From contig DATKPC010000037.1 in assembly GCA_035524275.1 (NCBI GenBank), positions 1 through 64,000 on the forward strand: a DNA stretch of 64,000 nucleotides, written 5' to 3'. A program made the position numbers and the translations under genes. This DNA comes from DATKPC01 sp035524275 (GTDB lineage Bacteria; Pseudomonadota; Gammaproteobacteria; Burkholderiales; Burkholderiaceae_F). Position 1 is the stretch's first letter; each line of letters opens with the position of its first letter. The notes beneath the pieces are model-generated. The model worked only from the letters and a program-made list of their open reading frames with translations. It was not told where the DNA came from and ran no database searches. Positions 46,476 through 55,477 of this stretch are shown here, piece by piece.

Positions 46476-47429
46476 ATGAGCCTCGAACTGGCGGTCGTCT
46501 CGCTGCTGAACGGCATCAGCTACGGGCTGCTGCTGTTCATGCTCTCGGCCGGGCTCACCCTCATCTTCTCGATGATGGGCGTGCTGAACTTCGCGCATGC
46601 GAGCTTCTACATGCTCGGCGCCTACTTCGGCTACCAGTTCTCGCAATGGCTCGGTTTCTGGCCGGCGATGCTGCTGGCGCCCGCCTGCGTCGGCCTGCTG
46701 GGGGCGGCGGTCGAACGCTGGGGCCTGCGTCGCGTCCATCCCAATGGCCCGGTCGCCGAGCTGCTGTTCACGTTCGGGCTGTCCTACATCATCCTCGAGC
46801 TGGTCCAGGTGGTCTGGGGGCGCCCCCCGGTTCCGTACCAGCTTCCGCCGTCGCTGCGCGGCACGCTGTTCACGGTGTTCACGACGCATTTCCCGATGTC
46901 GCGCGGCTTCGTGATGCTGGTTGCGGTCGTGATGCTGGGACTGCTCGGAGCCGGTTTGCGCTTGACGCGGATCGGCCTGGTGATTCGCGCGGCGCTGACG
47001 CACCCGCATGCGGCCGAGGCGCTGGGGCATGACGTTCCGCGCGTGTTCATGCTGGTGTTCGGGGCGGGCGCGGCACTCGCGGCGATGGCCGGCGTCGTCG
47101 GCGGCGCGGTGCTCGTGACCGAGCCGGCCATGGCGGCATCGATCGGCGCGATCCTCTTCGTCGTCGTTGTCGTCGGCGGCATGGGGTCGCTGGCCGGCGC
47201 TTTCGTCGCTTCCATCCTGATCGGGCTCATCGATGCCTTTGCCAAGGTCATCGACGCCTCGATCGCGGACCTCGCGCAGCGCGTCGGCGTGTCCCTCGGG
47301 CCGGACGTTCCGCTGGCGGCCGTCTGGGGGTTGAAGCTGTCGCAGGTCGCTCCGGTGCTTCCATTCCTGATGCTGGTCGTCGTCCTCGTCGTTCGTCCGA
47401 GCGGCCTGCTCGGGATGCGGGAGGGCTGA
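46476..47429 (+). CDS. ABC transporter permease, LivH type
   Basis: 317 residues with about eight TM helices. MSLELAVVSLLNGISYGLLLFMLSAGLTLIFSMMGVLNFAHASFYMLGAY is the family N-terminus by pattern; AALTHPHAAEALGHDVPRVF is the cytoplasmic EAA-like coupling loop, followed by GGMGSLAGAFVASILIG. The ATG at 46476 is chosen because alignable sequence starts there; 17 extra in-frame residues upstream are Arg-rich. With the LivM-like protein it forms the membrane channel. Confidence 0.9.
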   Translation: MSLELAVVSLLNGISYGLLLFMLSAGLTLIFSMMGVLNFAHASFYMLGAYFGYQFSQWLGFWPAMLLAPACVGLLGAAVERWGLRRVHPNGPVAELLFTFGLSYIILELVQVVWGRPPVPYQLPPSLRGTLFTVFTTHFPMSRGFVMLVAVVMLGLLGAGLRLTRIGLVIRAALTHPHAAEALGHDVPRVFMLVFGAGAALAAMAGVVGGAVLVTEPAMAASIGAILFVVVVVGGMGSLAGAFVASILIGLIDAFAKVIDASIADLAQRVGVSLGPDVPLAAVWGLKLSQVAPVLPFLMLVVVLVVRPSGLLGMREG

Positions 47430-47462
47430 GCCGTTGGCCGAACGCTCGATGCGAGGGACGCG

Positions 47463-48749
47463 ATGACCGCGTCGTCGTCGGCGCCCCGCGGCGGGAGCGC
47501 CGCGGCGTGGATCGGCGCTGTCGCGGTCTGCGCCGTCGCGCCGCTCGTCTTCCAGCACGACGGCGCCCGGTCGCTGTTGACGCAGGTCGGCGTGATGATC
47601 GTGTTCGCGCTGTCCTACAACATGCTTCTCGGGCAGAGCGGGATGCTCAGCTTCGGCCATGCCATCTATTCCGGGCTCGGCGCCTATTTCGCGATCCACG
47701 CGATGAATGCCGTCGGCGCCGGTCGCATCGTGTTTCCGATCAGCCTGCTTCCGCTGGTCGGCGGACTCGGCGCGATGGCCTGCGGGGTCGTCTTCGGGTA
47801 CGTGACGACGCGCCGATCCGGAACACCGTTCGCGATGATCACGCTGGGCCTGGGCGAGCTGGTGTTCGCCTCGTCGCTGATGTTCCCGGGATTCTTCGGC
47901 GGCGAAGGCGGCATCGAGGGCAACCGCACGTCCGGTCCGCCGCTCTTCGGGATCCACGGCTGGAATCTCGGCCCGCAATTGCAGGTCTACATCCTCGTCT
48001 GCGCCTGGAGCTTCCTCAGCGCCCTGGCGATGTACGCGTTGACGCAGACGCCGCTGGGACGCATCGCGAACGCGGTGCGCGACAACCCCGAGCGCGCGGA
48101 GTTCATCGGCTACAGCGCACAGCGCGTGCGCTGGCTGATGGTGATCCTGTCGTCGTTCTTTGCCGGCATCGCCGGCGGCCTGACCGCGATCAATTTCGAG
48201 ATCGTCAGTGCCGAGAACGTCGGCGCGCTGCGCTCCGGCGGCGTGCTGGTCGCGACCTTCATCGGCGGCGCGGCCGTATTCTGGGGGCCGGTCCTGGGCG
48301 CGATCGTCTACGTCCTGTTCGCGGTCACCTTGTCCGCGTTCACGAAGGCCTGGCAGCTTTATCTCGGCGTCTTTTTCGTCGCGCTCGTGCTCTTCGCGCC
48401 CGGCGGGCTCGGCAGCCTGATCGCGGTAAACCTCCGCGTCTTCCGCGCGCGGCGCCTGCGCGCGCTCCTCGCGCCATACGCCGGCCTGGCCGCGACCGGG
48501 TTCCTGGTGCTGGCGACCAGTGCCTGCCTCGTGGAAATGACCTACCACAGGACGCTCGAGCAGGCGACCGGCCCGACGCTGAACTTCGTCGGGCTCGACC
48601 TGGACACCGACAGCGCGGGGACCTGGGTTGCCCTGGTGGCGGCGACGCTGGTGGCGGTCGGCGCGTTCGTTTTCGCCGCTCGCCGCTTCGGCGCCGCCTG
48701 GGACCGGATCCAGGAAGACATCTCGTCGACCGGGGCCGGACACCGATGA
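47463..48749 (+). CDS. ABC transporter permease, LivM type, with C-terminal extension
   Basis: 428 residues. The core (about 1-325) is LivM-like: LSYNMLLGQSGMLSFGHAIYSGLGAYFAIH, FGYVTTRRSGTPFAMITLGLGEL, the coupling loop AVRDNPERAEFIGYSAQRVRW and an end at FAPGGLGSLIA. A further ~100 residues add two TM helices with a periplasmic loop containing CLVEMTYHRT. This extension is longer than in E. coli LivM. It overlaps the next gene by ATGA. Confidence 0.9.
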   Translation: MTASSSAPRGGSAAAWIGAVAVCAVAPLVFQHDGARSLLTQVGVMIVFALSYNMLLGQSGMLSFGHAIYSGLGAYFAIHAMNAVGAGRIVFPISLLPLVGGLGAMACGVVFGYVTTRRSGTPFAMITLGLGELVFASSLMFPGFFGGEGGIEGNRTSGPPLFGIHGWNLGPQLQVYILVCAWSFLSALAMYALTQTPLGRIANAVRDNPERAEFIGYSAQRVRWLMVILSSFFAGIAGGLTAINFEIVSAENVGALRSGGVLVATFIGGAAVFWGPVLGAIVYVLFAVTLSAFTKAWQLYLGVFFVALVLFAPGGLGSLIAVNLRVFRARRLRALLAPYAGLAATGFLVLATSACLVEMTYHRTLEQATGPTLNFVGLDLDTDSAGTWVALVAATLVAVGAFVFAARRFGAAWDRIQEDISSTGAGHR

Positions 48750-49546
48750 CCGCCGTGCATCCGGCGGCGGCGGGGCAACGGACGCCGGCGCTCGAACTGC
48801 AGGACGTCCGCAAGCGATTCGGCCGGACCGAAATCATCCGCGGCGTCTCGCTAAGCATCGCCGGCGGAGAACGGCACGCGTTGATCGGGCCGAACGGCGC
48901 CGGCAAATCGACGCTGTTCAATCTCGTCAGCGGACGCTTCGCGCCGACGACCGGCGCGATCCGGCTCGACGGTGTCGACATCGCCGGGCGGCCGCCCTAC
49001 CAGATCAACCGTCTCGGGCTGTCGCGCAGTTTCCAGATCACGAACATCTTCCACCACCTGACGGTGTTCGAGAACCTGCGCTGCGCGGTGCTGTGGGCGC
49101 TGGGATACCGCTATGTCTTCTGGCGCGACCTGAGGCGGCTGAACGATGCGCGTGAACGCGCGGAAGACGTCCTGGAGCGCATCGGGCTCGCCGCGCGCCG
49201 CGAGGTCCCGGCCGGCCTGCTGACCTATGCGGAGCAGCGCGCGCTGGAACTGGGCATCACGATCGCCGGCGGCGCCCGGGTGATCCTGCTGGACGAGCCC
49301 ACGGCCGGAATGAGCCGATCCGAGACCGAAAGGACGATCGAACTGGTACGCCGCGTCACGCGCGACAGGACGCTGGTGATGGTGGAGCACGACATGAGCG
49401 TCGTGTTCGGCCTGGCAGACCGCATCTCCGTGCTCGTCTACGGGCAGGTCATCGCGACCGGGACGCCGCAGGAGATTCGCGCCGATCCGGCGGTCCGGTC
49501 CGCCTACCTCGGCGACGAGGCCGCCGCCGGAGCCCGCGATGCTTGA
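48746..49546 (+). CDS. ABC transporter ATPase, LivG type
   Basis: 266 residues. Walker A GPNGAGKST near 50, Q-loop and LivG-type insert RSFQITNIFHHLTVFENL, a divergent signature LLTYAEQRALELG in place of LSGGQ, Walker B VILLDEPTAGMS and switch His in VMVEHDMSVV. Its ATG overlaps the LivM stop and its end overlaps the livF start by 8 nt. It has an intact nucleotide site, unlike the LivF partner whose P-loop is altered. Confidence 0.92.
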   Translation: MTAVHPAAAGQRTPALELQDVRKRFGRTEIIRGVSLSIAGGERHALIGPNGAGKSTLFNLVSGRFAPTTGAIRLDGVDIAGRPPYQINRLGLSRSFQITNIFHHLTVFENLRCAVLWALGYRYVFWRDLRRLNDARERAEDVLERIGLAARREVPAGLLTYAEQRALELGITIAGGARVILLDEPTAGMSRSETERTIELVRRVTRDRTLVMVEHDMSVVFGLADRISVLVYGQVIATGTPQEIRADPAVRSAYLGDEAAAGARDA

Positions 49547-50231
49547 GGTCGCCGGGCTGCACGCGTTCTACGGCAAGAGCCATGTCCTTCACGGCGTCGA
49601 TCTGTCGGTCGGCGACGGCGAGATCGTGAGCCTGCTGGGGCGCAACGGCGTCGGTCGATCGACGACGGCCAAGGCGATCATGGGCCTCGTCGACTGGCGC
49701 GGCTCCATCCGATTCGACGGCGGCGAGCTCGCGACGTTGAAGACGTTCGAGATCGCGCGGCGCGGCATCGGCTACGTCCCGGAAAGCCGCGACATCTTCC
49801 CGACGCTCAGCGTCGAGCAGAACCTCGTCCTCGGATTGAAGGGAAGGGAGCCGGGACGCTGGTCGTTCGACGACATGTATCGCCTGTTCCCGCGGCTGAA
49901 GGAGCGGCGCCGCACGCCCGCGGGCGTCCTGTCCGGCGGCGAGCAGCAGATGCTGACGCTGGCACGCACGCTGATGGGCGATCCGCGCCTCGCCATCATC
50001 GACGAGCCGACCGAGGGTCTGGCGCCGATGATCGTCGACCTGGTGCGCGATTTCCTCTGCGAATTGAAGGCGCGCGGCGTCTCGATCCTGCTGGTCGAGC
50101 AGAAGCTGACGATTGCGCTGCAGATCTCGCAGCGCGTCTACGTGATGGGCCACGGGGCCATCGTCTTCGAGGGCAGTCCGGCGGCACTGCGCGACAATCC
50201 GGACGTGCAGCGGGAGTGGCTCGAGGTCTGA
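49539..50231 (+). CDS. ABC transporter ATPase, LivF type, Arg in place of the Walker A Lys
   Basis: 230 residues. The signature LSGGEQQMLTLARTL, Walker B LAIIDEPTEGLAP, D-loop and switch region ILLVEQ are intact. The P-loop reads GRNGVGRSTT, so residue 40, normally the Lys that binds the nucleotide phosphates, is Arg (codon CGA at 49656). The rest of the protein is full length and unbroken, so it is not a pseudogene by other signs. It completes the LivKHMGF-type system. Confidence 0.9.
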   Translation: MLEVAGLHAFYGKSHVLHGVDLSVGDGEIVSLLGRNGVGRSTTAKAIMGLVDWRGSIRFDGGELATLKTFEIARRGIGYVPESRDIFPTLSVEQNLVLGLKGREPGRWSFDDMYRLFPRLKERRRTPAGVLSGGEQQMLTLARTLMGDPRLAIIDEPTEGLAPMIVDLVRDFLCELKARGVSILLVEQKLTIALQISQRVYVMGHGAIVFEGSPAALRDNPDVQREWLEV

Positions 50232-50313
50232 GGAATTCGTCGCGTCGGCGGGTCGCGGCGCGGCACGGCAGGCGGCGGCACGAAGCGCCGGCGCGGACAG
50301 CAGGGAGATGGCA

Positions 50314-51093
50314 ATGTCGGTACGGAAATTGTTCGACCTGACGGGACGCACGGCCGTCGTGACCGGCGGATCGCGCGGGCTGGGACTGCAGATCGCCGAG
50401 GCGCTCGGCGAAATGGGCGCACGGGTCGTGATCTCGTCGCGCAAGGCGGCGGAACTCGACGAGGCGGTCCGGCACCTTGCGACGCAGGGCATCGATGCGA
50501 GCCACGTCGTCGCGGATGCCAGCCGGGACGACGACATCGCGCGGCTGGCGGCCGAGTCGATCGCGCGGCTGGGCCATGTCGATATCCTCGTCAACAACGC
50601 CGGCGCGACGTGGGGCGCGGCAGCCGAGGATCATCCGACGGAGGCCTGGGACAAGGTGATGAACCTGAATGTCCGCGGCACCTTCCTGTTGACGCAGGCG
50701 ATCGGGCGGGACTCGATGATCCCGCGGCGCAGCGGGCGCATCATCATCGTCGCGTCGATCGCCGGCTTGCGCGGCAACGCGCCGGGCACGATGAAGACGA
50801 TCGCCTACAACACCAGCAAGGGAGCCCTCGTGAATTTCACCCGGACGCTGGCCGGCGAATGGGGGCCGCACGGGATCCAGGTCAATGCGATCGCGCCCGG
50901 TTTCTTCCCGTCCCGGATGACGCGCGGCGTTCTACAGGACATGGGTGTCGACAAGGTCGCCCGTCATTCGCCGTTGCAGCGGATCGGCGGCGACGAAGAC
51001 CTGAAGGGGCTGGCGGTGCTGCTCGCGTCGGACGCCGGGCGCCACATCACCGGGCAGATCGTCGCGGTCGATGGCGGCGTCACGGCGGTCTGA
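50314..51093 (+). CDS. Short-chain dehydrogenase/reductase (SDR)
   Basis: 259 residues, classical SDR. The cofactor-binding TGGSRGLG, NNAG, catalytic Ser in VASIAGLRG, and YNTSK (Tyr, Lys) are all present, as is the C-terminal GQIVAVDGGVTAV. NAD(H) versus NADP(H) preference is unclear; SSRK after beta-2 slightly favours NADP(H). AGGGAG precedes the ATG at 50314 at good spacing, better than the ATG at 50308. Its place in the ligase/transporter cluster suggests oxidation of a hydroxyacyl or alcohol intermediate. Confidence 0.88.
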   Translation: MSVRKLFDLTGRTAVVTGGSRGLGLQIAEALGEMGARVVISSRKAAELDEAVRHLATQGIDASHVVADASRDDDIARLAAESIARLGHVDILVNNAGATWGAAAEDHPTEAWDKVMNLNVRGTFLLTQAIGRDSMIPRRSGRIIIVASIAGLRGNAPGTMKTIAYNTSKGALVNFTRTLAGEWGPHGIQVNAIAPGFFPSRMTRGVLQDMGVDKVARHSPLQRIGGDEDLKGLAVLLASDAGRHITGQIVAVDGGVTAV

Positions 51094-51111
51094 GCACGGG
51101 CGGACCGGGAC

Positions 51112-51582
51112 ATGATCGACGCGCGCAACCCGGCGGCGGACGGCACGCCGTCGCGGCAGGCGGACCGCCGCGAGCTGGACCGGATTCCCTTCATGCGCCT
51201 GCTCGGCGTCGAGGTCGAGCGCGTCGGCGAGGGCGCTTCGGAACTCAGCCTGTCGCTGCGCGAGGAACACGAAAACAGCTGGGGAGTCGCGCACGGCGGC
51301 GTCATCATGGCGCTGCTCGACGTCGCCATGGCGCGAGCCGGGCGTTCGCTCGCCGAGGGCGAGGGTCGCCCGTCGCTGTCGACCGTCACCGTCGAGATGA
51401 AGACGACGTTCTTCCGCCCTGCGCGCGGGCGGCTGCTGGCGCGCGGGCGCGTGCTTCATCGCTCCACGACGATGACCTACTGCGAAGGCGAGATCGTCGA
51501 CGATGCCGGCCAGGTCTTCGCGAAGGCTTCCGGCACGTTCAAGTTCCTGGCGCGCCCGGACGCCGCGGCACGGGTGAAGTAG
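51112..51582 (+). CDS. Hot-dog fold thioesterase (PaaI/YdiI-like)
   Basis: 156 residues. A non-conserved N-terminal 25 residues precede the hot-dog domain: IPFMRLLGVEVERVGEG, the active-site segment NSWGVAHGGVIMALLDVAMARAG, and TVTVEMKTTFFRPARG. The family hydrolyses acyl- or aryl-CoA esters. It is 18 nt after the SDR stop and probably co-transcribed, releasing CoA from stalled intermediates. Confidence 0.85.
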   Translation: MIDARNPAADGTPSRQADRRELDRIPFMRLLGVEVERVGEGASELSLSLREEHENSWGVAHGGVIMALLDVAMARAGRSLAEGEGRPSLSTVTVEMKTTFFRPARGRLLARGRVLHRSTTMTYCEGEIVDDAGQVFAKASGTFKFLARPDAAARVK

Positions 51583-51682
51583 CGTCGGCTTCGCGGGCGC
51601 GGCGCCGAAAACGTTCGCAGTCGGGCACGAGGCTCGGACTGCGGGCTCCAGTGGGTGGGCAGCTTCGGTGGAGCAGGCACAG

Positions 51683-52564
51683 ATGGATACTTTCGAGGGC
51701 CGCGTCGCGGTGATCACGGGCGCCGGGAGTGGTTTTGGCCGCGAATTCGCGCGGCTCGGGCATCGGCTAGGCATGCGACTCGTGCTGGCCGACGTGCAGC
51801 AGGACGCGCTCGCGGCCGTCTGCGGCGAGCTCGGGGCCGACCCGGCGCGCGTGATCGCGGAGCCGGTCGACGTGTCGCGGCCCGACCAGGTCGAGCGGCT
51901 CGCGCAGCGAACCTTCGACACGTTCGGCGCCGCGAACCTGTTGTTCAACAACGCCGGGGTCGGCGGCGGCGGCTTCGTCTGGGAGAGCTCCGAGCGCGAC
52001 TGGGCCTGGGTGATGGGGGTCAACGTGAACGGCGTCGTCAACGGCCTGCGTTCGTTCGTCCCGCGAATGCTGGAGTCCGAGCGCCGCAACGAGCCGGGCC
52101 ACGTCGTGAACACGGCGTCGATGGCCGGCTGGCTGTGCGCGCCGGCGATGGGCGTGTACAACGCGTCGAAGCACGCTGTCGTGGCGCTGACCGAAACGCT
52201 GCACCACGATCTTGCGCTCGCCGGCAGCCGTATCGGCACGACGCTCCTGTGTCCCGCGTTCGTGCCGACCGGCATCGCGAATTCCGAGCGCAACCGCCCG
52301 TCGGACCTTGCGAACGCGGCGCCGCCCACGGCTTCGCAGCGGATGGCGCAGCAGGCCTCCGAAAAGGCGGTCTCGAGCGGGCGCCTCGGCGCGCAGGAGG
52401 TCGCCCAGATGACCTTCGACGCGATCCGCGACCGGCGTTTCTACGTGTTCACGCATCCGCAGATCCTGCCTTCGGTCCAGGACCGGTTCGATGCGGTGCT
52501 TCACGGCAGGATGCCGGCGGATCCCTTTGCGTCGAGGCCGGATCGGCGGCCGCGCGCGCCATAG
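51683..52564 (+). CDS. Short-chain dehydrogenase/reductase (SDR)
   Basis: 293 residues, starting MDTFEGRVAVITGAGSGFG. Cofactor site TGAGSGFG with an Asp after beta-2 (VLADVQQ), favouring NAD(H); NNAG; catalytic Ser in NTASMAGWL; YNASK. A C-terminal extension of about 60 residues includes RRFYVFTHPQIL, seen in a subgroup of SDRs near lipid or steroid metabolism genes. A GTG at 51668 would add five residues. It ends the single-strand cluster that began with the acyl-CoA ligase. Confidence 0.86.
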   Translation: MDTFEGRVAVITGAGSGFGREFARLGHRLGMRLVLADVQQDALAAVCGELGADPARVIAEPVDVSRPDQVERLAQRTFDTFGAANLLFNNAGVGGGGFVWESSERDWAWVMGVNVNGVVNGLRSFVPRMLESERRNEPGHVVNTASMAGWLCAPAMGVYNASKHAVVALTETLHHDLALAGSRIGTTLLCPAFVPTGIANSERNRPSDLANAAPPTASQRMAQQASEKAVSSGRLGAQEVAQMTFDAIRDRRFYVFTHPQILPSVQDRFDAVLHGRMPADPFASRPDRRPRAP

Positions 52565-52717
52565 GGTGCCGGCGGGCGGGATGCGCGAGGCGGCCGAGCG
52601 GATGTAGCGCCTGCGGCCCGCGGCGGCATCGATCGACGGCGATGGCACAATCGCGAGCTGCCGCGAAGGCGTCTCGCGCCGCGTCGTGCGCCGCTTCACC
52701 GTCATGGGAGAAAGGTC

Positions 52718-55477
52718 TTGAGCACGATTCGTCAGCTGTTGGCGACGTCCGTGGCTGCCGTCGGGCTCGTCGCGTCCGCGGCCCCGATCGCCGCCCCGAT
52801 CGCCGCCGCATCGCCGGCCGCACCAGCGGCCTCGACGGTGCCGTCCGGCGTGACGGCCGTCACGACGATCGAAGGCGTCAGCGAGTACCGCCTGCCCAAC
52901 GGCCTGCAGGTCCTTCTCTATCCGGATCCGTCGCGGCCGACCGCCACGGTGAACATCACGTATCACGTCGGCTCGCGCCAGGAACGCTACGGCGAGACCG
53001 GGATGGCGCACCTTCTGGAACACCTGATCTTCAAGGGTTCGACGAAGTACCCGAAGCCGGAGCGCGATTTCGCCGCGCGGGGCTTCCACAACAACGGCTC
53101 GACCGGCGAGGACCGCACGAACTATTTCTCCACGTTCGACGCGTCCGACAGCAACATGCGCTGGGCCATCGACTGGAGCGCCGACGCGATGGTGCATTCG
53201 TTCATCGCGCGGCGCGACCTCGATTCCGAGATGACCGTCGTGCGCAACGAGTACGAGAAGGGCGAGAACGACCCGTTCAACGTGCTCTACAAGCGGATGT
53301 TCGCGGTCGCCTACGACTGGCACAACTACGGCCACGTGCCGATCGGCAATCGCAGCGACATCGAGAACGTCGCGATCCCGAACCTCCGCGCGTTCTATCG
53401 CACCTACTACCAGCCCGACAATGCGACGCTGATCGTCAGCGGGCGGTTCGAGCCGGCGCGCGTGTTGCGCTGGATCGTCGCGAGCTTCGGCGCGATCCCG
53501 CGCCCGCAACGTGCGCTGCCGGTGCTGTGGACCGTCGAGCCGACGCAGGACGGCGAGCGCAGCGTCGTCGTCCGTCGCAAGGGCGACGTGCAGATCGTGG
53601 CGCTCGCCTATCACGTGCCGGCCGCATTGAGCGACGATGGCGCGCGACTCGGCCTCGCCGCCGACATCCTGGGCGACACGCCGAGCGGGCGGCTGCACAA
53701 GGCGCTGGTCGAGACCGGGATGGCGGCGCAGGTCTTCGCTTTTCCGGCCGATCGCCATGATCCGGGCCTGATGATGTTCGGGGCGGTCGTCAACAAGGGC
53801 GCCGCGCTGGATGCCGTTCGCGACCGGCTCATCGGCGTCGTCGAGTCGACCTTCGCGCAGGAGCCGCCAAGCGGCGAGGAGATGAAGCGCGCGCAGACGG
53901 ACACCGCGACGGAATACGAGCGCGCCCTGACGGATGCCGGCGGATTCGGCGTCGAGCTTTCGGAGTACATCGGGCAGGGCGACTGGCGCATCTTCTTCGC
54001 CTCGCGCGACAAGGCACTCGCCGCAGGGTCCTCGGACGTGGCCGTCGCGGCGCAGAAGTACTTCCGCCGCGATAACCGTACGGTGGGCATGTTCATCCCG
54101 ACCGATGATCCGCAGCGGGCCGACATACCGGCGCCGCTTGCCGTCGGCGACTACCTGCGCGACTACAAGCCGCGCGAGGCCGTCTCCGGCGGCGAAGCGT
54201 TCGACCCGTCGCAGGACAACATCGACCGCCGGACCCGGCGCCTCGCGTACGGCGACCTGAAGCTCGCGCTGTTGCCGAAGAAGACGCGCGGCGGCCTCGT
54301 CAACGTCTCGCTCGCGTTCCGCTTCGGCGACGAGCGGAACCTCCGGGACAAGGCGATCGTCGAGCGAATGACGCAGGCGATGCTCGGACGCGGGACTTCG
54401 ACGATGACGCGACAGCAGATCGCCGATGAGATGACGCGACTGCGGATGACCGGGGGCCTCACCGCTTTCCAGGTCCCGCGCGACCAGTTGCCCGACGCGC
54501 TGCGCCTTGTCGCCGGCGTCCTTCGCGACGCGAATTTTCCGGCGCCGGAATTCGAGCAGTTGAAGAACGAGACGCTGACGTCGCTGCAGTCCGAGCTCGG
54601 CGATCCGGCGGCGCGAAGCGGCGACGCGATCGCCTTGCACTTCAACACGTATCCGGCGGGCGATCCGCGCGATCATCTGTCGCTGGACGACCAGATCGCG
54701 CAGATCGAGAAGCTGCGGCTCGAGGACGTGCAGCAGTTCTACCGCGATTACTGGGGCACGGCGCGCGGGCAGGTCGGCATCGTGGGCGATTTCGACGCCG
54801 ACGCGGTCGCGCCGATGGTCCGAGATCTCTTTGCCGGCTGGAAGTCGCCGGCGTCCTACGCGCCGATCCTTGCCGAGCCGCGCGACGTCCCGGCAACGCG
54901 CATCGTCATCGATACGCCGGACAAGGAGAACGCGGTCTACCGCGCGCGCATCAACGTCGCGATTCGCGACGACGATCCGGATGCCGCGGCGCTCGACCTT
55001 GCCAATGCCATTTTCGGCGGCGGTGCCGGGCTGAGCAACCGCCTCGCGGAACGCGTCCGGCAGAAGGAGGGACTGTCGTACGGCATCGGGTCGAGCCTGC
55101 AGCCGGGCGTCCGCGATCGGGCCGGGTCGTGGCAGGTGTCGGCGATCGCCGCGCCGCAGAACGTCGGTCGTGTCGAAGCCGCCGTGAAGGAGGAACTGGA
55201 GCGTGCGCTGAAGGAAGGCTTCTCGGCGCAGGAAGTGACGGAAGCCCGCGACGGCATGCTGCAACAGCGCCAGATGCTTCGGTCGAGCGATCCGCGCCTC
55301 GCCGCGCTCTGGGTCAACTACCTGGACCTCGACCGCACGTTCGCCTTCAGCACCCAATACGAGGAGCGCCTGAGGCGCCTGGAGGCGTCGGACGTCGTCG
55401 CGGCGATGCGTCGCTACCTGGATCCGGCCAAGATGACGGTCGTGATCGCCGGCGATCGCCGCAAGGGCGTGCAATGA
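52718..55477 (+). CDS. M16 family zinc metalloprotease (two M16 units in one chain)
   Basis: 919 residues beginning at TTG, with GGAGAAAGG just upstream. A signal peptide rich in Ala (about residues 1-33) suggests a periplasmic or outer-membrane location. The first M16 unit has the inverted zinc motif HLLEH (about 93-97) with the distal Glu in VVRNEYEKGEND. The second unit (FRFGDERNLRDKAIVERM) lacks HxxEH and would be the inactive half that closes the clam-shell. Substrates are probably short peptides. It overlaps the GNAT gene by ATGA. Confidence 0.9.
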   Translation: MSTIRQLLATSVAAVGLVASAAPIAAPIAAASPAAPAASTVPSGVTAVTTIEGVSEYRLPNGLQVLLYPDPSRPTATVNITYHVGSRQERYGETGMAHLLEHLIFKGSTKYPKPERDFAARGFHNNGSTGEDRTNYFSTFDASDSNMRWAIDWSADAMVHSFIARRDLDSEMTVVRNEYEKGENDPFNVLYKRMFAVAYDWHNYGHVPIGNRSDIENVAIPNLRAFYRTYYQPDNATLIVSGRFEPARVLRWIVASFGAIPRPQRALPVLWTVEPTQDGERSVVVRRKGDVQIVALAYHVPAALSDDGARLGLAADILGDTPSGRLHKALVETGMAAQVFAFPADRHDPGLMMFGAVVNKGAALDAVRDRLIGVVESTFAQEPPSGEEMKRAQTDTATEYERALTDAGGFGVELSEYIGQGDWRIFFASRDKALAAGSSDVAVAAQKYFRRDNRTVGMFIPTDDPQRADIPAPLAVGDYLRDYKPREAVSGGEAFDPSQDNIDRRTRRLAYGDLKLALLPKKTRGGLVNVSLAFRFGDERNLRDKAIVERMTQAMLGRGTSTMTRQQIADEMTRLRMTGGLTAFQVPRDQLPDALRLVAGVLRDANFPAPEFEQLKNETLTSLQSELGDPAARSGDAIALHFNTYPAGDPRDHLSLDDQIAQIEKLRLEDVQQFYRDYWGTARGQVGIVGDFDADAVAPMVRDLFAGWKSPASYAPILAEPRDVPATRIVIDTPDKENAVYRARINVAIRDDDPDAAALDLANAIFGGGAGLSNRLAERVRQKEGLSYGIGSSLQPGVRDRAGSWQVSAIAAPQNVGRVEAAVKEELERALKEGFSAQEVTEARDGMLQQRQMLRSSDPRLAALWVNYLDLDRTFAFSTQYEERLRRLEASDVVAAMRRYLDPAKMTVVIAGDRRKGVQ

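Noticed and set aside
43290..52564. Genomic island or phage origin for the ligase/transporter cluster
   Set aside because: No integrase, tRNA-end duplication, insertion sequence or shift in base composition is visible at its borders; it looks like an ordinary lineage-specific operon.
52641..52655. TGGCACAATC before the M16 protease as a sigma-54 promoter
   Set aside because: It matches TGGCAC, but no GC follows at the required GG-N10-GC distance.
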